Source of the DNA: Casuarina equisetifolia
Lineage: Eukaryota; Streptophyta; Magnoliopsida; Fagales; Casuarinaceae
Direction: 5' to 3'
Assembly (NCBI GenBank): GCA_028551475.1
Contig: CM052357.1
Coordinates: 29,037,745-29,101,744, forward strand
DNA length: 64,000 nucleotides
Each line of letters starts with the position of its first letter. Within the stretch, counting starts at the first letter, position 1. This document shows positions 35,801 through 49,613 of this stretch, one piece after another. Below the pieces are notes generated by a model. That model was not told the DNA's origin, searched no databases, and worked only from the letters and a program-made list of their open reading frames with translations. Position numbers and translations under genes: made by a program.

Positions 35801-38800
35801 CAAAACAAATATGGAGCAAACAAAAGAGAAATCTCAGTTGGGCAGGACCTTTTCCTACACATCACATCCTACTTTTCTGTCTTGCAGATTATACTCTGCT
35901 TAGTTGTTAATGGATGATAATACATTCTTTCATTTGAATCTTGGAAAAAAGTGGGCACGTAACCATCCTCAAACTCGTTGTGATTCATGAATTTGTGACA
36001 TCCTATTGTTAGTTTTCTCTAGAGTTCTCATTTCATGAAATAGAGATTTGTTCCATATTGGGTTTAAGTTTACGTCCTCTAAGCTTCAGGCGCAAGTATG
36101 CAGCATACAACAATGCGGAATATCTTATATTTGAAGAATATTTGATAAAGCAGAGGTGCTGATTGTCAACAGTATAATGAGGATAAATTCAGATAAATCA
36201 GAAAAATATTATCAACAATACCTAGTTATGAGAAGACTATATGAGAGATTTTATTGGTGTGGTAGAATTGTTCTGTCTAGGCAATAAACCTGCAACTTTT
36301 TGTCAAAATACATATCTCCTCACCTTCTTGCTTCTTGTCCTTTTGTGATGCTTTTGGATGATGATATAAGATAATGCTTTGACTTAAACAAGATAATTCA
36401 TTGAAAGAAAATCTTTTTTTTTTTTTTGTTTGAGATGGTGACCCTCTCTTTGATGAGTAATAACGTAATGGTGAAAACAGATGTGTGATCATTTGTTACT
36501 TGTTATGGGACTTTCTAGAAGATGAAAATAGTGTCCTAGTATTTGTACAGTGTTTATCCAAAGGCAAGAAAATTTGATACTGAAAGGAACACTCGATGAC
36601 CTATCATTTAGCTGAACCACTGTAGAAGAAGTATACTCTTTTTCATCCTTAAGATATTTGAAATAGAGATGGTAACCATCATATCCAGTGTATTTTGTCG
36701 AGGATCCTCTCTCTCACATTAGTTTACTGCTTATTCTCCATTTTATAGCTGAAATGGGAACCATAAGTGGCAATTTTGCATTCTTCTAAAAGTGTTATCC
36801 TAAAAAATTGCCAGTGCTCCCTTTGTATCAAGAATTGCTTGAACCTCCTTCATTGAATCGTTATTTTTTGTTCAAATTTCAATTGTTACATTTTGCTAGT
36901 TAAAAATATAATGGCAAATGGTATTTTGGTAAAAGTATAAAATTGGAAATTTATCTTCTCGTCATTGACAATGACTTTTGGGATAGCGAAAACAACAATG
37001 GGCTATAAATGTGGGACAGAGTGAGTATATTGGAGGAGAGATTCCTGAGGAAATATTGATGTGAATCCATCACAATTCGCATCAAATATAGAAGAGAACG
37101 CAGACATATGAGTCATGTCACTGAAGGTGCTTGAATTTGTGACAAAGGAGTGGATGATAAAAGGGATGCTTGTAGCTAAAGTTACAGGAATTCGCCAGTG
37201 AAGATGGATTAGATGGTTGTTGATATCTCCTGTTGGTCCATTCAGTGTCTAGGCAATCTTAATATCTTTTAAGAGTTTTTTCCTTTTTTTATCATTGTGT
37301 GATGATTTGTTTCTCTTTTGTTTTATATATTTTGTCTTGCAGGTTGAGCTGAGGCGGGCATATAATTGTGAAATTATGCTGACAAAAGTCAAAGTCCCTT
37401 TGCCCGAATTAATGGTAAACTATGCCTTTTGGCTTTCTTTTTTTGGGGGGTTTTCAAGAACTCCTTATGGCTTTCATTTCCAATTAATGCTTCCTTGATG
37501 GTTGATGAAGTTGTATAAGGTTATTCATGGCTTACAGTCTCAAAATGTGAATTTTAAGTTTCTAGTTGCTTCTTGCTGTATGGGTGATTGACCTATTATT
37601 GCTTTCCTTCGACTTTACTCATGTTTTTGCTTGCTGTATAGTTTGTTCTTGCAAATTGAGGTAATGTGTTTGTTTCATCTTGATCTACTGGACATGATGT
37701 GTCGTGTAAGTACTTGGTATTTCTAGTACCAAATTGAATCTAAGTGTGCAATCCCAGGAAAAAGTTTCACCGCTTGACAATGGTTTTCCTTTTCTTTTTC
37801 CTGCTTCTTGAGGCTGATGCAGAAGCTGGATGTCTGCATCATCTTTTCTAATCCTGTACTTGCCACATTAAAAGTGTGAAAATACCTTAAATATAGGTAC
37901 AATGTGCTAAGAGATCTTCCAAAATCTATATAGAATTTTTTGGCAGAGAATCATGATGAATGTGTTGAAACAGTAACTGCAGATATAATTGTTTTAGTGA
38001 GAGTGAGCTATGGTAGGGTTTGTGGGAATCCATCAGTGCCCCGTATTCCAGCTTTTATAAGTGCTTGACTATGAACTCTCTTTTATGACCTATTCCCGCC
38101 ATCATTGTCACCTTTGCCACTAGTTTGTATTATTGATTTATTTATTATTTGAGATCAAATAAAGTGCTGAATCCAAATTCAATCCCAAGGCTTGGGTACT
38201 ATGACTCAACCTAGCAACCTGAATGTGTTCCACTTTTATGCTGGGGTGTAGCCGTATAGTTGGTTGTGTTGATAATGACTATATTGTACTTGAACATTTC
38301 TATTTCTGGTCGTTGAATAGCAAAAATATGGGTCATGACGTTACCTGTATCAGAAAAAAATTCTCATGATGTAATCATTACTTTCTAATTATCAACTGGA
38401 AATTTTTTGAGTCATAGGGTATTAACTTTTGATCAAGGTATCTGTAATTTATTCTATAAATGTGTTTTATGTGTCCATGTGATAAACATCAAGTCTGTAT
38501 TATTTGTGTTTGTATCTTCTTTCCCTTGATGGGTGTGTGAGATTGTGTTGATTCACTTTAGTGGTTGACTACATTGCATGTTTGAAACACCGAGTTGCAC
38601 AATGGTAGGATGAGTCATAGGCGTGCATTAATTCTACGGTTTATGATTTGGTGTAGGCTAAATACCCAAGATACGCTAATTTGTGTTTGCATGTGTTTTC
38701 CCCAAAGTTGTGGCATGTGTTTGATTCCATAAATATTATATACATTTTCTTCGTGTTAAAATTTTTAGGATTCAATTTTTTTTTGTAAGTAATCAAATCT

Positions 38801-41800
38801 TACAAATAAGGTAGAGGGGCATGATGCAAGTACACAATGAGACTGCAAGAACACTAAGAAGTTGGAACACTAAGTACACTCGTGGGTAACTGCCAAGATA
38901 AAACAGAGGGTAAAAGCTTTAAAACTATCACCATCCTCCCATAATATTTGAAGTTTTTAGAGTCACGTTCTTTCCAAATATTTTCTTTTAAACTTTGTGA
39001 ACAATAATTCTCCAAGGTTCTAAGTTGTGATAATTTCTCAACTGATCTCCCCAGTAGGCCCATATGTCCATTATTTATTGCGGCATCTCTTACTCTATTT
39101 TCAGAAACTTTGAAGTTTAAAATTCTAAGCCGACTTTTCGTTGGAGCTAAAGGTGATCTGTTATTCCTGTGAACACAAGGTCCGTTTACTTTTATAATCA
39201 GTCTCTTTCTTATATGTTCCTGTGAGAATCATCCGTGCAGTTGCCACCTAAAAAAGAAACGCCACTTTTGAAGGCTTCTTATTCCTTCAAATGTTATTCC
39301 AAGGAAAAGGAAATCCAAAGGGAGAGATTAACTCATTATGGTAAGATTTTACTCGGAAATCCTGCCTTTTTTAGGGATCCCAACCAAACTTATCCTGATA
39401 ACCTCTTCTCAGTTCAAGGGAAACCAGAAGGTGAGATAGGGAGGTACCCAGTCCACTTCACTCTTTTGCATTTATGCGGTGAGGGTGATATTTCATTACG
39501 GTGTCATTAAAGGATTGCAAATGACTTGTAGAGTAGCTTTCTTGTAATGAGATATGCTAGGTAATTTTGAACAATTTTCTTTTAAGGACCATTTCCCGTG
39601 TCCCAAAGAAGAAACTCTAGCATCATGTTTCTTGTCAAACCTTTAACATTTTCTAGAACATCAATAGGGATTGTCTTTGATCTATTGATTTCGACTTTCA
39701 ACCTTTAGGCCAGCTCAAAGTATAAGAAGAGACATCCTAAGAAATAGAGAGGATTTTGATTTTCCTCGCAGAAGATCAGCATGTCAATTGGAAATGAGAG
39801 ATGAGACAAAAAGGGAACTAATTGTTCCTAGATGCCATTTGAAATGTCAAGAGTAGCCTCCTATTCAACTTGGTGGATGGCATCTATTTAGTTTCTCCGT
39901 AATGACTGCAAATAGTTTTTCGTTTGAGGTTGGGGAGGGGGGTGGGGGGACTAAGGAATCTTTTTATTGTAGGCTGTGAAAACTATTAAAGAAGCAAGTG
40001 GGAGCTCTATAGCAAAGCACAAACAGAAATAAATGAGCATTTAGTTCGCACCATTTCTTGCCAAAATCACATTTCTTTAGTCTATAAAGCAATAAGCCCC
40101 AACTAACATGACCATAGGCCCTCACTTAGTCTAATTTATGAAGCCAAACAAATCAAAGGCAATTAGGTCTTAGTACAAATTCTATCTCCTGCAGATGAAA
40201 GCGCCTTGATTCTTTGAGATTACCTTCCACACTGCAATCTTATCTAACTTTACTTGTAATCTTATTTATTTGCTGCTCAGAAACTGTCTACAATATTGTT
40301 ATTGTTCATGTGTTGTTTAGTTAGTGTTTGACTTAATTGTTGAATATAAGTTTGTGGTTCTACAAAGGCAGTCATGAGTATATGAATGGGCCACTTACAC
40401 TGCTTCTCTCCGCCCTTTCCTTTAGAGTTCAGTCCTTGCCTTGGATGAATCAGGATTAGATGTTGATCAGGTTGAGAACCTCGTAAAGTTCTGCCCAACA
40501 AAAGAAGAGATAGAGCTGCTAAAGGTATTGGATTCTTTCCCCCCCCCCTTTGTCTGTTGAAATCTTCATCTTATCCGTCTTTGCATACTGTACCCACTGA
40601 ATTCTTCATTTCCATTTTGAGTACAATATGTGGGCGTTTCTTGTGTTCCTTTTTTGTTTATAATCATGCTTTAATGTTCAGGGTTATGGCGGAGATAAAG
40701 GGAACTTGGGAAAGTGTGAACAGGTAAGAAAGTTTCTTCTTATTTCTTTTCAATTTCTCTCTAACATCTAGGCTTTTTCTTTTTTGGGCCATAATGGACA
40801 AACTCTAGGTCTTTAATTGTAGATTGATCATTCTTTTAGTTGACTAATGTAAGGCCAAGATGATTTTGGGAGAATCACTTCCATATATTTCTATTCTCCC
40901 TCTTTTCTGATTTGTTCTGAATATTGACAAGTCTCTTTTCTGACAGTTTTTCTTAGAATTGATGAAAGTACCACGGGTGGAGGCAAAGCTGAGAGTTTTC
41001 TCCTTTAAGATGCAATTCCGATCTCAGGTTAGATGACTGTCTATTCTATTGTTTTTCCAGATGCTTTGCATTATTGTTTGTTCTTGCTGTTACATATGCT
41101 CTTGTCTTGTATTTCTTTCAGGTTTCTGACCTTAGAAAGAATTTGGATACTGTCAACTCTGCATCTGAAGAGGTGAATCACGTTTTCATACTGCACTTTC
41201 TTGTGTCTTAGAAGGTGGTGGTCTTTTTTTTTTTTATTTTTTATTTCTGTAGACTTGCATCTCTTATGCCATTTCACTACTGCACTTATCAGATCAGGAA
41301 TTCAGTCAAGTTGAAAAGAATCATGCAAACCATCCTTTCTCTGGGTAATGCTTTGAATCATGGAACTGCAAGAGGTGAGCTCCGATGCAATCTTTAGTTT
41401 TAATGGATATCATAATACATCTGAAAATAGATAAAGAAAAATTTAGAACTTCACCACTGAGAAAGATAAAGAGGAAGAAGAATCTTTCCTGGACAGGTTG
41501 CTATAACTTGTTATGGATGTTTTGAAGTTTAGCCTTTGATTAAAACCGGTGTGAACTAATTCTGGTCTATTGTAAATTCAAAATGAAAACAATGGAGAAT
41601 TGGTGTATGTTCAAGTCTTTGGCCCTTTGTTTACGTGACGATTTTTGTCTGCTTTCTTATTGAAACGTGGCTGATCTACCAAAGGATTTAAATTTAGTTT
41701 GATGTTAAGTAGCTTATTGCATAATTGAGGTGCCAACAACTCCATGCTTCGTTAATTGGAGTTGGACATGCAACCTCATTAATGCCCTTGAAGTAATTCC

Positions 41801-44800
41801 TTGTGATTTAACTTCATGCTTGAAATTTGAAGCTCCTGGTTGGGAGCACAATTCCAGGCCAAGTTATCCAATTTATTTATGATTTCTCTGACTGCTTAGC
41901 ATGTTATGTGCGAGGCATATGTGTGCTTGTTGTCACCTGTCATTATCTGATGTGTGCTGGAATTTCTCCAAAAACACCAGTTGTCCTGGTTTTACTCTAT
42001 GTTATACCATCTATATTTGGAGCACCAATGCCCTCTTGCATTCATCTATATTAATGATATTACTGGTACAGGTTCTGCTATTGGATTTCGCTTGGATAGT
42101 CTCCTTAAACTCACTGATACACGGGCTCGGAACAACAAGATGACACTCATGCATTATCTTTGCAAGGTAGAATGTCTTTTGGTTTAGCCTTTTCCTATGC
42201 TTACTCTTTCCAGTCAAGCTTCTCTCATAAAATTAAATACATATGGCTACTGCTACTTTAAGAATTGTTTTTTTCCCCAATTACATGAGCTGCTTTCAGT
42301 TTTAAGTTTCTATGGACAAAAGGAGTGCGTGGTGTGAATGTTAGACCAGAGATTTAATTTTTTTTTTTTTAAAATTTTATGGCGATTCTTTTCCTCGTCT
42401 TCAATGTTGCATATCTTTTGGACAATGTATCTGATACACTCATATAATCTGGATTAGTAGAAGGTATAGAGGCCTGATTTCCTACATTCCATTCAGATTC
42501 TCTGTGCCTGTGTTCCTATAAAGTGATATTTTCCCTTCTGATTTTTGTTCCATGTTGATAAATATGAAATGTAAGGAGTAATAACGGTAGCATAGGAAAA
42601 AAAAAAATTTAAATGCCTTTGCTTTGTGTAGAATGAGATCAGTCTGGGAATGGAAGAAATGAAAATTGACCCTCAATTGTGGATGGAGGGTGTTTTGCTG
42701 TCTCTGTCTCTTTTATTTTTTTATTTTTGGTGAAGTGGTGGAAGGTAATTCCTAGTATCAGATGAACAATGGAAGGGGTTGCATTATGTAATTACAACGA
42801 AGGGTTGATAGTGGGAGATATCTACAAAATGAGAGGACTGGGATTGTGTACATTGAGCAACTGTAATCAAGGGTTAGATAAAAGAAACAATTAATGCTTG
42901 GGAACAGATTAGGAGGGATCACCCATGGACACATCTTGAATGAAGCAAGCAAGGCATCATTTCTCTTTGGGAGGGAAATGGCCTCCGCAGCAGCCATCCT
43001 TGTGCAGTTTTTAAATACATCTTGGTGTCTAAGTTATAAGAGCATTTGGCTGAATGAGCATATGGTATGGGGATATGATTGCTAACTTCCAACACCAAAA
43101 GGGAAAAAGGTTTCATCTTCTCTCCTGTCAAAGTTGGAGGGGAAAGGGTCAAGAGGGAGAGGAAAGGGATAACAGCTATGCTGAATTCATGATTGTTTAA
43201 CTATCATTGAAATTAGCTGGTCTCATGTTTTGAACTATTCAAAGAACAAAGAGACTCATTCATACCATGGATGAGTTCTGCAAATGGAGTAGGGTTTGGA
43301 CAAAGCCATGTCTTATGTAGGAGGCTTAAGATTAGATGAAAATATTAGGAAACTATTATTTGAAACATGTCCATAAGATCTGCCTCTATAAATTCAGAGA
43401 AAGGACTTTAATGTAAGTTTGAAGCGTGTACTTATTAAAATTAACAGAGCAGAGAATACTGTTGGAATTCAGTAATAATACCAATTTAAGCTCACTCACT
43501 ATTGTGGCTTCATTTTACCCTTGTTGCTTCTGCAGCTTTGGTCAGCATGAAAAGATTGGGAGATTTGCATACTTCTTTCAGAAAATCCCTCTATTCTCTT
43601 TAATAATCAATTTCTGCTTGACAAGTTGTAGGTGCTTGCTGAAAAATTGCCAGAACTTCTAGATTTTCCAAAAGATCTTGTGAGTTTAGAGGCTTCAACA
43701 AAGGTATTCTTTCTTGTTATTTTTGTTTTGGTATTATTTTGTGGAAAAAAATCACTTCCCTTATTTTCTGTGTTCATAGCTAAAAGATTTGATTACTACG
43801 CAGATACAATTGAAATATTTGGCAGAGGAAATGCAAGCCATCAGTAAGGGGCTGGAGAAGGTTGTACAGGAATTGACTGCCTCAGAAAATGATGGGCTGG
43901 TGTCGGATAACTTTTGCAAGGTACTTTGTGCATTGGCTGCACATGTGTGAATGAAGTTTCTCCACGTATGTTGCTGCATGGTTTTCCTGCTCTGATGGAT
44001 GCATTAGTTTGAGGGCTACAATAATCTTTTAAGGGTTTCCTTTTTAACTTGAAACTATTTGGCTGGAGCAAGTTATGAAAAGCAGTGGTATCCGTTACCT
44101 GTCTAAAGCTTGTCTAAGTTGTGGTTCTTTGTAATTTGTGGCACCAAGTCTTCTCTGCAGACTCTTCATTTCTTCTGTAACTGCTTTACTATCTTCTTGA
44201 GCCTTGCTCCTAAATGAAAAAGACCTTAGGTAATTTGAACTCTATTACCTTTTTAGAAATGTTTTCAGCCATTACATTTCTAAGCCAGCTCAAGGTAAGT
44301 GAATATCCAAACCAGTCGCACATTAATTATAAATGCAAGTAGAAACAGTTGTCGAATATCTCACTGCATGACATATCTGCTTTTCATAAGATAAATTGAA
44401 GCTGTCAAACTTAAAGTCTTGTGGCAATAGTAAACTTTATTTTATTTGTTTTTTGATAAGTTACAAACACTTCCTTGGTTCTTTAGGTCATGACTTCACC
44501 CTTTACCCTGACCTTACAAAGAAAGGAGGTGTTAGTTTAGCTAGAGAACAATGGTTTGCCGTGATAATGAATGTTTTGAACAATATCATTAGAGAAAGTC
44601 AAAACGAATAAAGTTTTCTTTTGTCCTGAAGTGTGAACTTGACTCTGACGGTTTCTACTCCTTGTCCTTACTGGCAGTTGCTGGGTCCATCTTTCCTAGA
44701 TTTTTCCCCTTGTTTTTGCCCCAAGCTATTTGAGGCAGAATTTGTCTCACATGTGGTTTCGGGGACTGAGCCCCAGCCCAGCAGTAATGGTGGGGCTTAG

Positions 44801-45341
44801 ATCAACTGACACAAAGAAGATACGGTTCCCTCAAAAACCTTTGGGTTCCAAACTTCATATGGGAAAAGGAGTGTTGTTGGTTTCAAGGTCTTGATCATTT
44901 ATGTGGTCTGATATCTCATTCAATTGTTGCAACTGGATGACTGATAAACCACCCCAAATGAGCGATCTGCAGAACTCAAGTATGATTGATCCCTTTGTGC
45001 TGAGGAAGCATTGAAGAATGGAAACCTGGAGCATTTCCTATACTGATGGATGAAGAACCATAGAATGTTGATCCATGTCTTTCTTGTTCCACTAGCTAGG
45101 ACCAAATTCTCACATCTGGTTGGAATCATGATCATAAAAATTCTGTTTGCCCGTAGCCTGTTAACATATTTTCACGTTTGGGCTCAGGCTTTTTAGGATG
45201 TTAAACGACAAGTACAATTCCATCATTTGCCTACTAGGGCACGTAGCAGAGTAGAAAATTCTGTTTGATCTTCTTCCTTTTGAAAAGGCTATCACTTCTT
45301 TCTTGTTTGGACATTTGCATTTGTCTCTCTCTTTTTATTTT

Positions 45342-45376
<35 letters not shown>

Positions 45377-46444
45377 AACGTACACGCATAGGGGAGGGGG
45401 AGGGCGGTGTCAAACCCCCGTCGCATTTATCTCTCACTGCTTTGATTTTATTTTGGTTAGTTTTTGGTTACAATGAATTGTATTATTAATATTATGTCTT
45501 CGAATGACATTCAGATTTTGAAGGAGTTCCTTGGTTTTGCTGAAGCGGATGTGAGGTCTTTGGCTTCGCTTTATTCTAGTGTGGTATGTATCTATCTTGT
45601 TTAATGGATTTGATTCGGATAATAGTTGGTGCTTGTGAGATATATACACACATTACTAGACATATTTCTGAATGAATGTTTTCAGGGAAGAAATGCAGAT
45701 GCTTTGGCCTTTTATTTTGGGGAAGATCCTGCACGTTGCCCATTTGAGCAAGGTATTTGAGCTTTGATTACCGTGTGTTCCTGTTCAAACCACCATAAGA
45801 AAGGGTAGTGAAAGAACATTAAAACAACCGTTTGTTTCAATACACTAATTTTGCATCATTTAGTAGGAACAGTTTTAGCCATGCCTGGCATTTTCACTCC
45901 TTGTCCCATTGGTAATACTTCAGCTTCATGCTTGTCTGGCATTCTTTTCTGTCTGCCTCTTTGTTTTTTTCTTATTTGTCTCTCGTTCTTTTCTGAAGTG
46001 ATGAACAGCCGATTGGATGCTATCCTTAATTATTAGCTAGTAGGACTAACTCCTATTGGTGCTGATGACTTCTTTTTAGCTCAATATGTTTTATACTTTC
46101 TGGATTTCATTCATCCGAAGCTGCAGTAGCCTCTCATGGAGCACACTGTCCATTGCCGTACTTGTTTTAACTGTTTCAATTAGCATATTTGCCTATTCCT
46201 TTTCAAGAAATTTCATTTCTGGCTTGACTTTTATTTCATATGTCCTGTAGTTGTATCTACCCTGCTCAACTTTGTGAGGATGTTTGTACGAGCACATGAG
46301 GAAAACTGCAAAAATATTGAACTTGAAAAGAAGAAAGCACAGAGAGAGGAAGAAAATGAGAAGGCGAAGTTAGGTACACCCAAGAAGGAGTCTGTACACC
46401 CGAGCCATCAGGACTTGAAACATCAATTGATCAAGAACCAATGA
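29876..46444 (+). CDS. FH13: Class II formin, FH13-like (PTEN-like, C2, FH1, FH2)
   Basis: Seventeen exons join in frame: 29876-29948, 31180-31880, 32775-32996, 33114-34981, 35092-35218, 37343-37414, 40426-40524, 40682-40723, 40947-41027, 41122-41172, 41293-41374, 42072-42166, 43632-43703, 43804-43920, 45515-45583, 45686-45752 and 46251-46444 (TGA), for 1343 aa. Formins nucleate and elongate actin filaments. The N-terminal PTEN-like domain (about 1-190) has HCERGGWP at His125; the Arg expected at the end of the phosphatase P-loop is missing, so it is probably a catalytically dead lipid-binding module, as in class II plant formins. A C2-like domain follows (about 200-340), then a disordered Ser/Pro linker with several polyproline FH1 tracts (about 480-900), and the FH2 domain (about 920-1310) starting at KPYHWLKLTRA. 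The C-terminal tail is charged. The linker carries two internal duplications. The overall best match from memory is Arabidopsis FH13; FH14 and FH20 are the alternatives. Confidence 0.92.
33273..33596 (+). repeat. In-frame tandem duplication in formin linker, 54-codon unit
   Basis: Copy 1 starts at 33273 and copy 2 at 33435 (162 bases later). Both begin V-L-Q-Q and continue through A-S-N-x-L-Q-E and a TES/TEG-like segment to a Ser/Glu-rich end. The copies are diverged but clearly collinear, and the phase is kept. Confidence 0.75.
33915..34220 (+). repeat. In-frame tandem duplication in formin linker, 51-codon unit
   Basis: Copy 1 starts at 33915 and copy 2 at 34068, exactly 153 bases apart. 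Both read SISS, then a VTTAV segment, VASKLPSSLP, SVRSSVDA and KTSAPPP. Nucleotide identity is high, so this duplication is younger than the one at 33273. Confidence 0.9.
38776..39930 (-). mobile_element. Decayed, 5'-truncated LINE (L1-type non-LTR retrotransposon) in formin intron 6
   Basis: The minus strand of this part of the 3-kb intron 6 carries broken pieces of a LINE reverse transcriptase in the right order. First (39.79-39.65 kb) comes LSHLSFPIDMLIFCEENQ, matching the 'SHLLFADDTLIFCE' active-site region with FADD decayed to FPID, then a segment like GLKVEINRSKTIPI. About 39.27 kb there is a KVAFLF-like zf-RVT start, and near 38.97 kb ENIWKERDSKNF, matching the W-x-ERN-x-R-x-F of that domain. 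It ends at 38776 in a 9-base poly-A (poly-T on the plus strand), as expected of a LINE 3' end. Stops and frameshifts interrupt it, so it is dead. I could not find a clear target duplication. Confidence 0.75.
45342..45376. repeat. (AC)n(AT)n microsatellite in formin intron 14
   Basis: A run of about 9-10 AC units passes directly into 8 AT units. It lies within intron 14 (43921-45514) of the formin gene. Confidence 0.9.
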
Positions 46445-48042
46445 CACTACATCTTAGCAGCACAACATAAACGCTGCATGGATGGAAGCCTCTGGTAGCG
46501 CTGGTCCTGATGGCAAGAATAAGTTGGTGGTAAATGGAATTACAGGAGTTGTACAACAGGGAGAGGTTTATTTTCAAGGACATCCCCTTTCCTGCTCTAG
46601 AACTCACTGTAGTTTATGAATCTTGAAACTGTTCTTGCCGGTAGGCTGTGATGTGCCTCGAGATGGCTGTCACCTACCCCCCGGCCGGGGGCACGTAGAG
46701 AACGACGACCTGCACGGCTGCCGGAGACACTTTGTGCCGTTTATTATTTTTAAAACATTTTTCTAAGTATGATTCATTGGTTCTTTTGGAGCAGGAATGC
46801 CGGAGCTAGAGTCCCCCTGGATGAGCCTCTTAATAATTTTCGCTGTAAATTATCTGCTGCAGTTTCATAATTTTTCTGTATATTTCCGAAATGTTACTGA
46901 TGGCGGATGTAAATGTCCATAAAGTATATATATTTTTATCAAGATAGTTTCATCTTAAAAGCAAGCAGTTGAGGAGGCAGCCATTTCACTCAGCATATCA
47001 GCATCAGGAATTATTTGCAGCTCGAGCATTTGATCGAAACCACTAACATGAAAAGCAGATATGTTCAATCCAATCATTTGGGTGCTTGAAACAAAATAAT
47101 TGTTCTCTTTAGACTCTCAATCCACGTCACAAGTGGGTTGGTTTGGAAAAGCCCTTGCTTTACTTTTTAGCCACCAATAACAAGGCTTTTATGTGCCATT
47201 AGTCGCTCTTTACTGATGATCTAGCTGTCAAATTTTGAAGTTAAAACTAGTCATCTAGAAAGGTTGCATCCTTGTGGAATGCTAAAGTTTATTGTTGACA
47301 ACTACCTGTCGGTGGATGAATATGAATTCTACGGCAATCACACACATAGGACAAAAACAAAAGAGGCGTAGGAACATTGACAATTGTATATGGGCCGAGC
47401 GTAGCAATCATTGTGTCACGAACATAAAAGTTGTTAGAGAATTTCTTCCTTAACTATACTCTTTTTTTGGCCACTTTGACAGTGAAAATAGCATATACAT
47501 GGGTTTCTTGGAGTCTTAAACTATTTCTATATGCTCTTAAATGTATTTTTCTTTGGTTAGGCAAGAGTGGACTAGGGTTAATGGGGGTTGAATTTAGGAT
47601 TTAAGGCAATCAATAGCCAACTACTAGACTATTAGTCTATTTATTCCGTAACTAACACCAATTTCCTGCAGGAGTTTACTGCCTTAAGACCATAATTTGC
47701 TAGCTATTTTGTTAAGAGGAACCTTTGAAACTATGAAATAGTTTTGTTCATTGAGATTACATCGAACTGACTAATGAAAACTTACAATACTCGCTTGTTA
47801 AGTACAGCTTAGCCCTTGAAGTTAAAAGGGCAACTTCGCTTTTGCTAGAGGAAACACATGTATATGCTATTTTCACCTTTATCATCTCTCTGTATAGATG
47901 ATCATAGCTGAATCAATTAATTTTCATTGATATTTATAGAATAACTCAGAGGAAACATTACTCTCAACAAGTAGATACCTAGGAGAAAACCTTTTTTTTC
48001 CCCCCTCTTTACAGTTGAAAAGATCATGGATAGTTTTCATGT
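46445..48042. other. Intergenic between convergent formin and WRKY genes
   Basis: To about 46,930 this is probably the formin 3'UTR, including a GC-rich patch at 46,670-46,730. The remainder up to 48,042 is AT-rich with no gene seen; the last 80 bases or so are likely 3'UTR of the WRKY gene. Confidence 0.6.
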
Positions 48043-49613
48043 TCAAATCTTCGATAAATTAGGCTGGTAGGTGATGGATTGTGCAACAGCTGCTGCTAAA
48101 GTTGCAGTGAAGTTGGGATCCTTCGTTAAAGAAGCCACATATTCTTGAACCTTGTTGCAGTTGTTGTTCTGGTAATCTTCAAGAAGTTTTTGAAAGGGTC
48201 TTTGATTCTCTTCGTTTGGACTTGAAAGACCAAGACCAAGGGCCGTCGCCGGTAGAAATTGGTTGTCATCCGCCATGAGAGGATGAGAAATAACGCTAGC
48301 CATTGAACCTTCGGCCATTCCATCAGAAGCAGATGAAGAAGCACCAAGATAACCATGAGCGGCATGGTTGTGCTTTCCTTCGTATGTTGCCACAAGAACA
48401 GAAGTATCTTCCACGCACCTTTGAACCTGAGTGCAGAAATCAGAAGGAAAAAAGTGGCCTTTAATTAGGCAACAAATTTATTATTTTTTTAGTAGACTTA
48501 ACTTGTCAACTATGTCATCAAATTATGAAGAGGAAATATTCAACATATTTTATAGTCTGCTGAGTTGAACAACGAAGTTTCTGAATCTTTTACAGATGCG
48601 TGCGCAGACAGATGACTGTATTAAGCATTTTCATCGTCTTTGTTTCAACATTTCTCTGCTGCGAATTCGAAAGCTTTGGTTCTTTGCAGAATTCCTTTCA
48701 TACCTTCTTTTTGACAGGGCATCCGGGAGCCATGGAACACCTGAAATAAGCTCTAGGTAATCGGTTGTCTTTGGTGACCTTCTGTCCATATTTCCTCCAT
48801 TGATAGCCGTCTTTCACTATCTAAATTTACAAGGAACACACATAGGTAAACAAAGTAGACTTCATCAGCCGGATCTAATAGAGAAATGGTAGAATATATC
48901 AAGAAGACTTACCAGACTACTGTCATCGGCTTCGGTTCTCACGATGAGTCGTGTCTTGTTATGTACTGGAAACTCAGACATCCGTGCTCTCTTGTTTGTT
49001 TCATGGTTAAAAACTGCGTGTAGTTGTACTGCTTTTGTTTCTTGGAGATGGGCTTGAAGAATGTTGCATTTATTACTCATAAAGTCGAGCATGAATCTTA
49101 AGGTTTCGTTCTCTTTCCGCAAACTCTTCAAGTCTGCTTCGAGGATTTGCACCTACAGAACATCTTTTCACTTAGTTTTTTCCGTATTTGGATGTCAATC
49201 ACAGGGAAAGTGAGTCTAAGTCCGGTTTATCTTTCGGAAAATCTGAAACATAAGCTTCTGGCATCATACGATTAACAACAAATATGATTTATTTCAGATG
49301 ATACAAGATATCATACGATTAAAATGAAGAACCAGTGTACGTTTTCTTTATCTGGGGTTGAACAAGCCTCAATAAAGAACTAGAGAAAAAAGAAAATCTC
49401 GAGCTTTTTGGACATCAAAATCATACCCAGAAGAGAGTAACAAGAAGAAAGAGTCACCTTTTCTTCGCAAGAGGTATGATCTTCCATGGCTGCAAGATGG
49501 AGGAGTTTCAACCACAAGTCATCTGAGTTTTGGAAGAGAGAAGGGTTACCAGATGTAAAAGTATCCTCATGCAGTTGTTGGTACTTAAAGGCAGGATCGC
49601 TCCTGACAAGCAT
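48043..49613 (-). CDS. WRKY transcription factor, group IIa (WRKY18/60/40 family)
   Basis: Four minus-strand exons join in frame: 49613-49458, 49152-48913, 48820-48704 and 48426-48043 (TGA), for 298 aa. The product is a nuclear DNA-binding protein. WRKYGQK is at residues 140-146 and the zinc finger is C-x5-C-x23-H-x-H (Cys160, Cys166, His190, His192), the group II pattern. The intron after PVKKK, before VQR, is the position typical of groups IIa and IIb. Exon 2 encodes a leucine-zipper-like coiled coil (from residue 53, [19 protein letters not shown]), and the C-terminal [17 protein letters not shown] is a IIa hallmark. Group IIa factors bind W-boxes, dimerise with each other and modulate defence and ABA responses. 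Unlike its neighbour it shows no LxLxL motif at the N-terminus. ATG 49613 is the first in-frame ATG of exon 1. Confidence 0.93.
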
